Assembly: GCA_024275575.1 (NCBI GenBank)
Contig: JAJRYV010000137.1
Location: 1 to 45,843, forward strand
Direction of reading: 5' to 3'
Length of the DNA stretch: 45,843 nucleotides
Source: a bacterium
Lineage (GTDB): Bacteria > Zhuqueibacterota > Zhuqueibacteria > Zhuqueibacterales > Geothermadaptataceae
In this document: in pieces, positions 9,336 to 18,337 of the stretch
How positions within the stretch are numbered: the first letter of the stretch is position 1
Layout: every line of letters starts with the position of its first letter
Program-made: the position numbers and the translations under genes
The notes under the pieces: generated by a model
The model's input: the letters and a program-made list of their open reading frames with translations, nothing else
Told to the model about the DNA's origin: nothing
Databases searched by the model: none

Positions 9336-10502
9336 TTATTTTGCAATTAATTCGGATTGGGCAGTTGCCTGTGGCCGCCAGTTGTGGGCGTAATATTTTG
9401 CCTCGCCACGCAGCCGCATCCAGCCCTGGCCGCCGGCAGAAGCGATAAAAATCGCCGGGCGTTTATCATTCGGCGTCGTCGTGAGAAAAGTAAGCCATTT
9501 ACCATCGCTGGAGTACGCGATAGAGGTTTCGCGCACATCGCTGAAACTTTTGTTTTGATAGATCGAATGCTGCTTTTTGCCGTCGGTGCCGACACAGGTG
9601 ATGGTAAAATTGCCCGGTATTTTACCGCCGGCCCCGGCGCCGATGCGCATCGCCGAATAGGAAGCGTATTTTCCTGCGAGAACAGCCAATTGCATTCCTG
9701 AGGGGTTCCACTGCACGTCATAAATCGTTTCGTGTGCCCGATAGATCACCCGACCGTGCAGCGTGCGCACATCCAGCAGCAAAAGATTTTTACCCGAGGC
9801 GATGGCGAGGAAATTTTCATCGGGAGAAAACCGGACCGCTTCGATTTTTTTCTTTAAAAATTGCCGTAAAGCCGGCCGTAATCCCGCGATATCGATAGTA
9901 TTGCGCGAACGAAAATTATAAACATATAACTCATTTTTAATACTGAAAACCACGTGTGCTTTGGAAAGCGCAATATCGAGTTTATATATTTTCGGATTGC
10001 GGATCAGCGGAATGATTTTTTTCCCGGGCACGACGAGATACAGACCTTTTTTATCGTGTACAAAAAGCTTTTTCCCGTCAGGATGCCAGACCGGCCGGGT
10101 GATGCGGGCGTATTTCCAACCGTTGCGGTCAATTTTATGTGCAAACTCGAATTCTCCGAGATACTGCGGTTCGATGCCGCCCAGTCGCAGCAAAACGAGA
10201 TCGGCGGTGGGGTTCTCTGCTTTGAAAGGATCAAAATCCTTGTCATCCATCAAAAACATAGCAATGGACTGACCATCCGGTGACCAGACAGGATTTTGAA
10301 TGGCACGTCCCAGGTCCATAATTTCTTCAACTTCGCCGCCGCTGCTGTTCATTTTGTACAGATGCGATTTGCCCTCGACAAAGAGCAGTTCCTGCCCCGA
10401 TTCCAGCGCCACCGGCGAAAGGGTCGGTTTGATTCCGCCGCAGCTACTGAGAAAAAAAGCGAGCAGAATTAACATCAAACAATTGGAGTTTTTGCTGTTC
10501 AT
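9336..10502 (-). CDS. WD40/TolB-like beta-propeller lipoprotein
   Basis: A secreted lipoprotein of 388 residues. The ATG at 10502 is preferred over the GTG just before it, because AGGAGG sits 6 bp from the ATG. The lipobox LSSCGG marks the lipidated Cys. The body shows repeated propeller blades of the PD40/TolB type: NPVWSPDGQSIAMF, RPVWHPDGKKLFV, AVRFSPDENFLAI, DVQWNPSGMQLAVL, SIAYSSDGKWLTFL. Such proteins are usually periplasmic or surface scaffolds. The binding partner is unknown. It is followed by a divergent set of functions, so context does not refine the role. Confidence 0.85.
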   Translation of the reverse strand: MNSKNSNCLMLILLAFFLSSCGGIKPTLSPVALESGQELLFVEGKSHLYKMNSSGGEVEEIMDLGRAIQNPVWSPDGQSIAMFLMDDKDFDPFKAENPTADLVLLRLGGIEPQYLGEFEFAHKIDRNGWKYARITRPVWHPDGKKLFVHDKKGLYLVVPGKKIIPLIRNPKIYKLDIALSKAHVVFSIKNELYVYNFRSRNTIDIAGLRPALRQFLKKKIEAVRFSPDENFLAIASGKNLLLLDVRTLHGRVIYRAHETIYDVQWNPSGMQLAVLAGKYASYSAMRIGAGAGGKIPGNFTITCVGTDGKKQHSIYQNKSFSDVRETSIAYSSDGKWLTFLTTTPNDKRPAIFIASAGGQGWMRLRGEAKYYAHNWRPQATAQSELIAK

Positions 10503-10565
10503 CACGTTCCTCCTTGGTAAATTCAGGTAACGCGTTGGAGTTATAAAACCGATTTGTTCGTGACC

Positions 10566-11324
10566 TTATTTATTATCGCCCAAAATGCCACCGAGAAAAG
10601 CGTTGCCCAGTCCGCCCTCTTCACGTTTTTTTTGAAAGCGGGCGGCTGCATAAATCCGGTCGGCGAGGCGGGAAAACGGCAGGCTTTGCAAAAAGACTTT
10701 TCCCGGGCCGGTGAGATGAGCGAGAAACAATCCCTCGCCACCAAACAGGGAATTTTTAAAACCTTCGACAAGTTTGATATCGTAATCAACCTTGGGAGAA
10801 AAAGCCACCAGGCAGCCTGTATCGACGAGCAGCTTTTCGTGCGGTTTCAGGTTCATTTCGATGATGGTTCCACCGGCATGCACAAAAGCCAGACCGTCGC
10901 CTTCGAGGCGTTGTAAAATAAATCCCTCACCGCCAAACAGACCGGCTCCGAGTTTTTTTGTGAATGCTATGGTGATTTCAATGCCCTGGGCAGCGCATAA
11001 AAAAGCATCTTTCTGGCACAGAAAAGCACCGTCAAGCGTTGCCAGATCCAACGGAATAATCTTCCCGGGAATTGGCGCGGCAAATGCAACTTGCCCTTTG
11101 CCTTTTCCACTATACAAAAAAGTCGTAATGAAAAAACTTTCGCCGGTGAGCATACGCTTGAAACCCTTGAACAGGCCGCCGTCGGCGCCCGTCTGCATGA
11201 TGATATTTTCACTCATATACATCATCGCGCCGGCTTCAGCACGCACACCTTCACCAGGATCGAGCTCGATTTCCACGACCTGCATATCGTCGCCCAATAT
11301 TTTATAATCGATTACATCGGCCAT
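10566..11324 (-). CDS. TIGR00266/AIM24 family protein
   Basis: A 252-residue cytoplasmic protein of the AIM24 family (beta-sandwich, biochemical role not known). Family features are [20 protein letters not shown]-like residues at the N-terminus (here [20 protein letters not shown]), a glycine-rich [19 protein letters not shown] segment and repeated GGEGF/GGEGLF turns. The start at 11324 is chosen because GAGGTG lies just upstream. It abuts the AT-rich decayed cassette, whose last stop is 20 bp before this ATG, so it could lie in the same transcript, though its base composition matches the rest of the chromosome. Confidence 0.87.
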   Translation of the reverse strand: MADVIDYKILGDDMQVVEIELDPGEGVRAEAGAMMYMSENIIMQTGADGGLFKGFKRMLTGESFFITTFLYSGKGKGQVAFAAPIPGKIIPLDLATLDGAFLCQKDAFLCAAQGIEITIAFTKKLGAGLFGGEGFILQRLEGDGLAFVHAGGTIIEMNLKPHEKLLVDTGCLVAFSPKVDYDIKLVEGFKNSLFGGEGLFLAHLTGPGKVFLQSLPFSRLADRIYAAARFQKKREEGGLGNAFLGGILGDNK

Positions 11325-11344
11325 ATTCACCTCAAGAATCAATT

Positions 11345-12068
11345 TTATGCAAAATGCGGTAATTGCATTTGTGGCATCTCATTATAAATTTTACCCTTTA
11401 AAATCCTGCCCTTTGCCTTTTTATTTCTACCACCCCATTGTTTAAAAAAGAAGGCGCTCCCTGCTTTCTCACATTGTTTTTGAATATCGATCACCCAATC
11501 AGTTTGCATTGGTCTTGGGTTATGCCCACTTTCTCCACCAACAATTACCCAATCAATATTCTCGAGATTGAGATATTTTAAAGGGCCAATTAGCGGTTCT
11601 ATTGATAAAAATTTTACCCTTGCTTCCGTTATGCATAATAAGTTAATTCTATTCTCAACGCTATCATTTTCAACAGAAACCCCATCCAAATATTATGTGT
11701 CCATCTAAGCTCTTTGTGTAATTCAAGCATTCTTTCCGCTCTTTTAGTCAGTACCTGAAAACATGCTGAGGATTATTGTTCATTGTTTGAAAAATCTTTT
11801 GAATAAACTCAAACGGAATTTTTTCATGAAATAAATCACTCATTGAGTTTACAAACACCAATTTTGAACTTTTCCATGTATACGAGGCTTTTAATGCTTC
11901 CGGGTGAATTCGTACTTTAAAATTATCCTGATATTTTTTAACTCCCATTGCTTGCAAACGTTTAGACATAATCTCTGCATAACAGAATTTACATCCTGAT
12001 GAAATCTTGGTGCATCCTGTTGTAGGGTCCCAGGTCATTTCCGTCCATTCTATACTTGATTGTGCCAT
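11345..12068 (-). pseudogene. three-Cys-motif Gp37/Gp68 family (DUF5131) protein, frameshifted
   Basis: A family of small iron-sulphur or radical-SAM-like proteins found in phages and mobile islands, with no established activity. The N-terminal part (from 12068) contains the diagnostic cluster Cys19-x6-Cys26-x2-Cys29 (GCTKISSGCKFCYAE) and FVNSMSDLFHE. The C-terminal part contains [20 protein letters not shown] and FFFKQWGG. Two single-base shortfalls break the frame, both in homopolymers: at the A4 run 11758-11761 and the C4 run 11680-11683 (plus-strand letters). Adding one base to each restores [20 protein letters not shown] followed by IWMGVSVEND. The repaired length of ~241 residues is normal. 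It starts 1 bp after its TcmP partner. The region is AT-rich, so it was probably acquired horizontally. Confidence 0.85.
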
Positions 12069-12069
12069 A

Positions 12070-13179
12070 TTACCTCAATTTGTAATAAACCTTTTTACCA
12101 TCATCCCTAAAATGTTTGTAGCTCACATAAAACGACCCTTTTCTTGCCTTTTTACCAGTGAGCGAGATTACATCCAAGATACCACTTTGTTGCCAATATT
12201 TGAATATTTCAATTGTATGTTTTGGCAGAAAAGATTCTCGTAATGTAAATTCAAATACTTCTCCATTGTATCGTTGCCCACCTTTTAAAAACTGTTTTAA
12301 TTTTTCTTCCAATGGGTTCGTCTTATATTGTTGAAATAAGCTCAGTTGGTTTTCTCTGAAATTCCACCCCTTGCCTTCATCTGTATCAATTTTCCATTTT
12401 GCTTCAAGCATTTTTTCAAATCCCTTCATATGGGAACTAAAAAAGAAAAGATAAAATACGGTATTTTTGTCTTTTTGAATAGTAAAAGTGTCTACGAAAT
12501 ATTCCTTATCCAAATAAGTTTGAAAGCTTGTTTTAAGTTGGCTGATCAATTTCCAGACACTATCAACATCCTTCCAATTCTCGTATTGAGTAAATTCGTC
12601 GATAAAACCTTGCAATGCTTGGGGGGTACCTCTTGATGAAAAACGATACATGAATTGAATAGGAAGCCAGAGCAAGACCTCTGAATTGCCTGATTCCAAC
12701 AGTTTCTTAATTTGACTCGCTTTTATATGTTTGTATTCATACGGATCGATAAAGATGAAAGCTTTTTCATTTCTTAACATTGGTAATATTTTAAGTAAAT
12801 TCTTTAGCTCATTTTGATAGTCATTTGATTTAAACTCAATATTGCCAAATTCTTCGTAATCTAGAGATTTATTTTTGATAATCCGGTCTAGCTTTTCGAT
12901 TTTTTTTATCGATATCGTTAAAATAGCAATCAATCGGAGGAATGGTTTTTAATTTTGCAACATTCACAAAGTGAATATTTTTCACTTCTCTTAAAATAAC
13001 AAGCGGACTTCCTTCTCCACCATTTTCATATAAGCCTTCACCACAAAACAAGTCAAAAATTTTTATTCTCTGTGTATATTACAGATTATGTTAAAGTATC
13101 GTTTTAAATATTCGCCTAAAAGCCGAACTTTCGCTTCAGAATGATCTAATAGATTAATTTTTACATTTTTTTTCGCCAT
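12070..13179 (-). pseudogene. tcmP: three-Cys-motif partner protein TcmP, frameshifted
   Basis: The partner of the Gp37/Gp68 three-Cys protein, of unknown activity. The ATG at 13179 follows a GGGAG Shine-Dalgarno and begins MAKKNVKINLLDHSEAKVRL. The frame closes at 13063 but continues one frame over with RIKIFDLFCGEGLYENGGEG. It breaks again at the T8 run 12900-12907 (DIDKK, then IEKLDRIIKNKS). From there it is open to 12070. Together the pieces make ~370 residues, normal for TcmP. The segments DLFCGEG, CYFNDID and FIDPYEY resemble motifs I, II and IV of Rossmann methyltransferases, though no methyl transfer is proven. GC content is well below that of the flanking genes. Homopolymer indels could also be sequencing error. 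Confidence 0.84.
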
Positions 13180-13220
13180 AACGGGCTCCCTTTCCCCTTA
13201 GATAATTACTATTTTTCTAT

Positions 13221-14906
13221 TCATTTCCCCCTCCCCGGCCCGCGCACCACGCGCCCCGGTTTGGCGCTGGTGTGTTCGCCGTCTTTCAGCACCTGAACGC
13301 CGTTGACAAAAACATGCTGCACGCCACCGGCCAATTGATGCGGTTGTGCGAAAGTTGCATGATCCTGAATTTTTGCCGGATCGAAAATCACCAGATCAGC
13401 AAAATATCCGGCTTTTATCCGCCCGCGCTTTTTGATTTTTAAATTTTCCGCCGGAAAAGATGTCAGGCGACGAATGGCTTCCCGCAACGGCAGGACGTTT
13501 TCCTCCCGCACATATTTGCCCAATAAGCGCGCAAAATTACCGTAGGCCCGCGGATGCGGATTTGACTTGAGAAAAAGCCCCTCCGGCGCCATCGATCCGG
13601 CATCGGAGCAAAACGCAACCCAGGGCAAACGCATCTGTTTTTTGATATTTTCCTCGCTCATCAAAAAAAAGATGGCTTCGACGCGGCTATCGTCCTGCAA
13701 GATCAAATCGATGACGGTTTCTGCTGCTGTCGTACCGCGCATTGCAGCAACTTTCGCCAAGCTTTTGCCGGTGAGATATTTCAACGAATCTGTACGCAGT
13801 GCGGAAAGATAAATATTCGCCGGTCCGGCTGCCGTAAAAAAATTTTCCCACGAAGTTACGGCTTGCTGCATTTCCGTGATGACTTTTTTACGAATGCCGG
13901 GGTCACGCAGCCGTTGCAGCCACTGCTCGAAGCCGCCTTCCTGAACCCAGGATGGCTGCGTTGCGTCCAGTCCGGTAGCCCCGGCGATGTAAGTATACAT
14001 GTCAGCACTGATCCGTATGCCGGATTTTTGTGCATTTTCGATTTTTTCGATTACGGCTTCCAGTTTTCCCCAATTCGACCGCCCTGCTGCTTTCAGGTGA
14101 AAAATTTCACCACGGCAGCCGGATTTTTGCAAAATCTGCAAAAATTCATCGACCGCCGGCAGCAGTCGGCTACCTTCGCTGCGAATGTGCGAGGTATAAA
14201 TACCATCAAATTCGGCGGCAACTTTAGCCAGTGCAATTTGTTCTTCAGTGGATGAATAAACGCCGGGTGCATAAATCAATGCTGAAGCCACTCCCAGCGC
14301 GCCTTCTCGCATCGCCTGTCGGGTGAGCGCCTGCATTTTTTTCAGCTCGTCTGTTGTGGGACGGCGGTTTTCTTCACCCAGCACATTGATACGAATAGTC
14401 GATGCACCGACGTAGGAAGCAATATTTGTACTGACGCCGCGCTCAACCAAATGTTCGAGAAAACCGTCGAGTGTAGACCAGGTGATATCGTATTTAAAAT
14501 CTTTTTGCCGTTTGAGAATATCGGCTTTCATTTTTTCGTTGAGCGGCCCCTCGCTCCAGCCTTCGCCGAAAACTTCCAGTGTCACTCCCTGTTTGATATC
14601 ACTTAAGGAACGGCCATCGATCATCAGCCGTTTGCCGGCCCAACTGAGCATATTGATAAATCCCGGCGCGACCGCCATTTCTCCAACATCGAGAATTTCA
14701 GCGGCTTCATCATCATGCAGGTTGCCGATAGAGATTATTTTATCATCTTTGACAGCGATTGCTCCGGCAAATGGCGCCGCGCCACTGCCGTCGAATATTT
14801 TCTCGCTACGAATAATTAAATCATATTGGGGGCCACAGGCTGTGAATAGATAAGATATGATGAGCATCAAAAAACACAGATAAGCTGATTTTAAAAATTT
14901 TTGCAT
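13221..14906 (-). CDS. N-acyl-D-amino-acid deacylase family lipoprotein (amidohydrolase)
   Basis: An amidohydrolase-fold enzyme related to D-aminoacylases, here exported as a lipoprotein (lipobox FTACG, Cys24), 561 residues. Seen: a D-hydantoinase-like N-terminal strand region, TSHIRSEG and IFHLKAAG with the conserved histidines, FCSDAGSM with the catalytic Asp, and the C-terminal KIKKRGRIKAGYFADLVIFD. Odd: the usual PGFIDxHxH reads PGFINMLSW (81-89), so the HxH pair is absent, and the usual GNCG segment reads GEGW, so the metal-binding Cys is missing too. The same changes mark a subfamily I recall from other FCB bacteria. The substrate may be N-acyl or D-amino-acid peptides from cell-wall debris, which is inference. 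It stands alone, next to the decayed cassette. Confidence 0.85.
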   Translation of the reverse strand: MQKFLKSAYLCFLMLIISYLFTACGPQYDLIIRSEKIFDGSGAAPFAGAIAVKDDKIISIGNLHDDEAAEILDVGEMAVAPGFINMLSWAGKRLMIDGRSLSDIKQGVTLEVFGEGWSEGPLNEKMKADILKRQKDFKYDITWSTLDGFLEHLVERGVSTNIASYVGASTIRINVLGEENRRPTTDELKKMQALTRQAMREGALGVASALIYAPGVYSSTEEQIALAKVAAEFDGIYTSHIRSEGSRLLPAVDEFLQILQKSGCRGEIFHLKAAGRSNWGKLEAVIEKIENAQKSGIRISADMYTYIAGATGLDATQPSWVQEGGFEQWLQRLRDPGIRKKVITEMQQAVTSWENFFTAAGPANIYLSALRTDSLKYLTGKSLAKVAAMRGTTAAETVIDLILQDDSRVEAIFFLMSEENIKKQMRLPWVAFCSDAGSMAPEGLFLKSNPHPRAYGNFARLLGKYVREENVLPLREAIRRLTSFPAENLKIKKRGRIKAGYFADLVIFDPAKIQDHATFAQPHQLAGGVQHVFVNGVQVLKDGEHTSAKPGRVVRGPGRGK

Positions 14907-15077
14907 CGAATTCTCATTTGTGCAATCTTCGTGTTTGTGGTGGTGACCGGTGTGATTTGGTGGTGCAATGCTCTGTGGTCACAGGGTTAAGCTATGGATA
15001 GGTTGCCATAAAATCGGAAATCATACGGGCGAATGCAACATTTTTTTGTTTTTTCTGATTTTAGCCTGTATTAATTT

Positions 15078-16463
15078 TTAAATCAGCAATTGTTCCCTTT
15101 GAATGATTCCTGCAGCTAATTTTTTTTCGTAACGCAGCCAGTAGTATAACAAACCGATTGAGACGAATACGAGGCCGATGCACAACCCGATCCACAGCCC
15201 CCAGATGCCGCCGCCATAGCGAAAGCAGAGGAGGTAACCCAATGGAATGCCCAGCAGCCAGTGGCCGACCAGATTAAAAATCATCGGTTTTTTGGTATCA
15301 CCGAGTCCGCGAAGAATGCCGGCACCAGTGACCTGAATACCGTCGAATAATTGGAAAAATGCCGCCACGGCCAAAAGAGACGTTCCCACGGTAATCACCG
15401 TTTCGTCGATAGTGAAGCTGCGCATGATCGCATACGGGATAAGAAAAAATGTAAGTCCGGCTGCCGACATAAAAATTGCACTGAAAATCAGTGCAGTTCG
15501 GCCGGAACGAATCGCTGCAAGGCCATCATTTCTACCGATCGCCTGACCGATGCGCACAGCGCCGGCGCTGGCAATGCCCAGCGGAACCATGAATGTGAAG
15601 CTGGCGACTTTGAGCACGATATGGTGGGCGGCAAGCGAGGTGGCATCGAGCATGCCGGCCAACAAAGTCGCCATGGTAAATGCCCCAACTTCAAATCCAA
15701 GTTGAACTGCGACCGGGAAACCCACGGAAATGATCTCGCGCATACGGCTAAGGTCGATTGCCAAAGAAGTTCGAAAAAGTCCGGTATTTTCTTTCTGCTC
15801 GATGTAGATAATAAATAAAATCAGTGCGCCGGCCATGAAAGTTACCGAGATCAGCGTGGCATATCCGGCTCCCTGCGCCAGCAACCGCGGCGCTCCCCAA
15901 TGTCCAAAAATAAACGCATAATTTGCCAGCACATTGACGCCGTTGGCAAGAACGAGGATCGTCGTGATCGGTTTAACGATGCTGCGCGCTTGTAAATAGC
16001 GGCGGGCTGTCGTATAAAAAAGAAGGGGAATGATACTGAAAACCGTCGGTCGCATGTACGATGCCGCCATGATGCGCACATCAATTTGTATCGCAGAATA
16101 TGGCAGCAGCGAAATTATTGAATAAGTGGCGCTGGTAAGAATAACTGCGGCGAACAGGCTGATATAAATCCCCTGCACCAGCGAATGATGGCAATCGTCG
16201 AGATCACCGGCGCCGAACTTTTTTGAAACAAGATAATCGAGTCCCCACAAAACACCCATTCCCAGCAGGCTGGAAAAAATGATGATGCTGCTGCCGATGC
16301 TCACTGCACCGATGGCGACGGCGCTGATGCGGCCGACCATCAGGGTGTCGACCATGCCCATGGTGACCCAACTGATTTCAGCGATAACCACCGGCAATGC
16401 CAGGTCGGCCATGGGACGAAGTTCGGTTTTTATATTTTTAAAAAGAGCATTCCTGAAAATCAT
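15078..16463 (-). CDS. MATE family efflux transporter
   Basis: An inner-membrane multidrug/toxin exporter driven by Na+ or H+, 461 residues with about 12 membrane helices. Family features are the N-terminal LALPVVIAEISWVTMGMVDTLMVG, the repeat-half segment VQLGFEVGAFTMATLLAGML with ISVGFPVAVQLG, and the C-terminal FQLFDGIQVTGAGILRGLGD. Length and topology are normal for NorM-like members. The ATG at 16463 has a poor Shine-Dalgarno, so a start at the internal Met (MADLALP) is possible but would shorten the cytoplasmic N-terminus. It is divergent from the dipeptidase gene and has no obvious operon partner. Confidence 0.93.
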   Translation of the reverse strand: MIFRNALFKNIKTELRPMADLALPVVIAEISWVTMGMVDTLMVGRISAVAIGAVSIGSSIIIFSSLLGMGVLWGLDYLVSKKFGAGDLDDCHHSLVQGIYISLFAAVILTSATYSIISLLPYSAIQIDVRIMAASYMRPTVFSIIPLLFYTTARRYLQARSIVKPITTILVLANGVNVLANYAFIFGHWGAPRLLAQGAGYATLISVTFMAGALILFIIYIEQKENTGLFRTSLAIDLSRMREIISVGFPVAVQLGFEVGAFTMATLLAGMLDATSLAAHHIVLKVASFTFMVPLGIASAGAVRIGQAIGRNDGLAAIRSGRTALIFSAIFMSAAGLTFFLIPYAIMRSFTIDETVITVGTSLLAVAAFFQLFDGIQVTGAGILRGLGDTKKPMIFNLVGHWLLGIPLGYLLCFRYGGGIWGLWIGLCIGLVFVSIGLLYYWLRYEKKLAAGIIQREQLLI

Positions 16464-16594
16464 GGTCCGCGAAGAAAGGTGCCAGATTAAGAATTATTAG
16501 AATGGAAGATATGCAAAATAGCGAGACTAATTTTGAAATGCAATTGGAAATCAAGATAGAATTAATAATTTATCAGATTTAATTACAACGTAAA

Positions 16595-16609
16595 AACCCT
16601 GACAGGGTT
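16595..16609. repeat. short palindrome AACCCTG-A-CAGGGTT
   Basis: Two perfect 7-bp arms around one central A, in the spacer between the divergent MATE and dipeptidase genes. Its core is similar to that of the larger hairpin at 17877-17909 on the other side of the dipeptidase gene. Confidence 0.6.
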
Positions 16610-16673
16610 ATGGTAACTCTCACGCTGAGCAGTCAGAATTAAATTTTAATATTCTCAGAAAAAACAAATAAAG

Positions 16674-17864
16674 ATGATGAATAGATATGACAAACCAATG
16701 GAGCCCCAAATGCTGTACAAAATCCTGCTCGCTTTCCTCTTCCTTCTGCTCGTTGCATTTTTTGTTTTTCTCCCTTCTCTGGTCGATAAGCAAATGAACC
16801 GGCTACAGCCTGATCCCCGGCCGGCGATTTCCGAACAAGCACGCAATCTGCATGCCCGATTGCAGATTGTTGATCTGCACTGCGACGCTCTTTTGTGGAA
16901 CCGTAACCTGCTGCAAAACAACGAACAAGGCCATGTTAACCTGCCCGGCATGATCGCAGGCAATCTCGCTTTGCAGGCGTTTACCATCGTTTCAAAATTC
17001 CCCCTTGCCGGCAAACCCATCGATGTTGAAGACCGGTTTGATCTCATCACACCGCTGGTGATTTCGCAGATGTGGCCGGTAAAGAGCTGGTTTAGCCTGC
17101 GCGAGCGGGCGCTTTATCAATCGGAAAGGCTGCATGAATTTGCGAAAAATTCTGAAGGGAAATTGCGAGTTATCAAATCCCGAGCTGATCTTCAGGCCTT
17201 TTTTAATGAGCGGCAAACAAATAAAAATTTGGCGGCCGGATTATTGGGCATTGAAGGGGCGCATGCGCTGGAAGGTGATGTGGCCAATGTCAAATTTTTA
17301 TATGACGCCGGATTCCGCATGATGGCGCCGACACACTTTTTCGATACCGAAATGAGCGGTTCGGCGCATGGCGTCAAACGTGGTGGTTTAACGGCTGCCG
17401 GTCGGCAAATGATAGAAATAATGCAGGAGTTAGGCATGATAATCGACCTTGCCCATGCATCACCAAAAACTATTGACGATGTGCTGGCCATGGCTAAAAA
17501 ACCGGTGCTGGTTTCGCATACCGGCGTGAAGGGCGTCTGCGACAGCCCGCGCAATGTGTCCGACGAACATTTACGCCGCATTGCTGCTACCGGCGGCGTT
17601 ATCGGCATCGGATTCTGGCCGCAAGCTACCTGCGGCAACGATGTGCAGTCTATCGTGCGTTGCATGCGCTATAGCGCCGACCTCGTCGGTGTTGATCATG
17701 TGGCGCTGGGTTCGGATTATGACGGCGCGGTGATCGTGCCATTCAAAGCTGCGCAGATGATTTACCTCACCGAAGCATTGCTGCAGGATGGATTTTCCGA
17801 AGAAGAAATAATAAAAATAATGGGCGAGAATGCAATTCGGGTTTTTACAGAAATTTTACGGTGA
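16674..17864 (+). CDS. membrane-anchored M19 (renal-type) dipeptidase
   Basis: A zinc dipeptidase of peptidase family M19, 396 residues. One N-terminal hydrophobic helix (about residues 14-34) would anchor it to the membrane with the enzyme outside the cytoplasm. The binuclear zinc ligands are in place: His69 and Asp71 (DLHCD), Glu194 (GIEGAH), His261 (DLAHAS) and His282 (SHTG). The substrate-site GSDYDG is also present. It probably splits dipeptides, including D-amino-acid ones. The start is uncertain, because ATGs at 16674, 16677, 16698 and 16710 all precede the helix and none has a strong Shine-Dalgarno. It converges with the YvlD-like gene across a strong hairpin. Confidence 0.92.
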   Translation: MMNRYDKPMEPQMLYKILLAFLFLLLVAFFVFLPSLVDKQMNRLQPDPRPAISEQARNLHARLQIVDLHCDALLWNRNLLQNNEQGHVNLPGMIAGNLALQAFTIVSKFPLAGKPIDVEDRFDLITPLVISQMWPVKSWFSLRERALYQSERLHEFAKNSEGKLRVIKSRADLQAFFNERQTNKNLAAGLLGIEGAHALEGDVANVKFLYDAGFRMMAPTHFFDTEMSGSAHGVKRGGLTAAGRQMIEIMQELGMIIDLAHASPKTIDDVLAMAKKPVLVSHTGVKGVCDSPRNVSDEHLRRIAATGGVIGIGFWPQATCGNDVQSIVRCMRYSADLVGVDHVALGSDYDGAVIVPFKAAQMIYLTEALLQDGFSEEEIIKIMGENAIRVFTEILR

Positions 17865-17876
17865 GATGTTTATGCT

Positions 17877-17909
17877 AAACCTGCCAGGCTTTAAAAACCT
17901 GGCAGGTTT
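17877..17909. terminator. bidirectional terminator hairpin
   Basis: A perfect 12-bp inverted repeat, AAACCTGCCAGG and its complement, with a 9-nt loop. It sits between two convergent stops (17864 and 17914). The arms start and end in A/T runs, which suits termination from both sides. Confidence 0.78.
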
Positions 17910-17913
17910 CGTA

Positions 17914-18255
17914 CTAAATCCAAAAGAATAAATACTTCAAAACGATGGACACGACGCTGATGACGAGTGAAGCGATGATCGTCGTGCCGAAACTTTTAAT
18001 CTCGAAACTATCCAGCAGTTTATCTGTCAGCCACAACAGAACTGCATTGATGATGATGGTAAATAGTCCGATGGTGAGAAAAACGGCAGGCAGCGTCAGG
18101 AAAAACAGGACTTTAAACAGAAAAAAATGAACCACACTATAAACCGCGGCGACAATAAAGGCGGTTACATTATTTTTCAGATTGACACCGGGGACAATTT
18201 TCGCGGCTGCCAGAACGCCAACAGCCAGGAATAAAAAACTTTTGATCAGTTCCAT
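17914..18255 (-). CDS. YvlD/phage-holin-family-IV-type membrane protein
   Basis: A 113-residue integral membrane protein with four hydrophobic helices, of the PF04020 family (YvlD, once named phage holin family 4). Signature residues include AAKIVPGVNLKN after helix 1, and FLTLPAVFLTIGLFTIIINA. The ATG at 18255 has AGGAGG 8 bp upstream, which settles the start. The molecular role of the family is not established and the holin name is historical. The gene stands alone, convergent with the dipeptidase gene. Confidence 0.87.
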   Translation of the reverse strand: MELIKSFLFLAVGVLAAAKIVPGVNLKNNVTAFIVAAVYSVVHFFLFKVLFFLTLPAVFLTIGLFTIIINAVLLWLTDKLLDSFEIKSFGTTIIASLVISVVSIVLKYLFFWI

Positions 18256-18337
18256 TGTATTTTCCTCCTCGTTTGTGGAAAGAATCATCTCTGATTTTTC
18301 AAAAAATGAATAAAAAAGCCAATTTCACCAGTTTGAC

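Noticed and set aside
16440-16490. Sigma-54 promoter before the MATE gene
   Set aside because: TGGCAC is present with correct spacing but the -12 reads TTCG, and it lies too close to the start codon.
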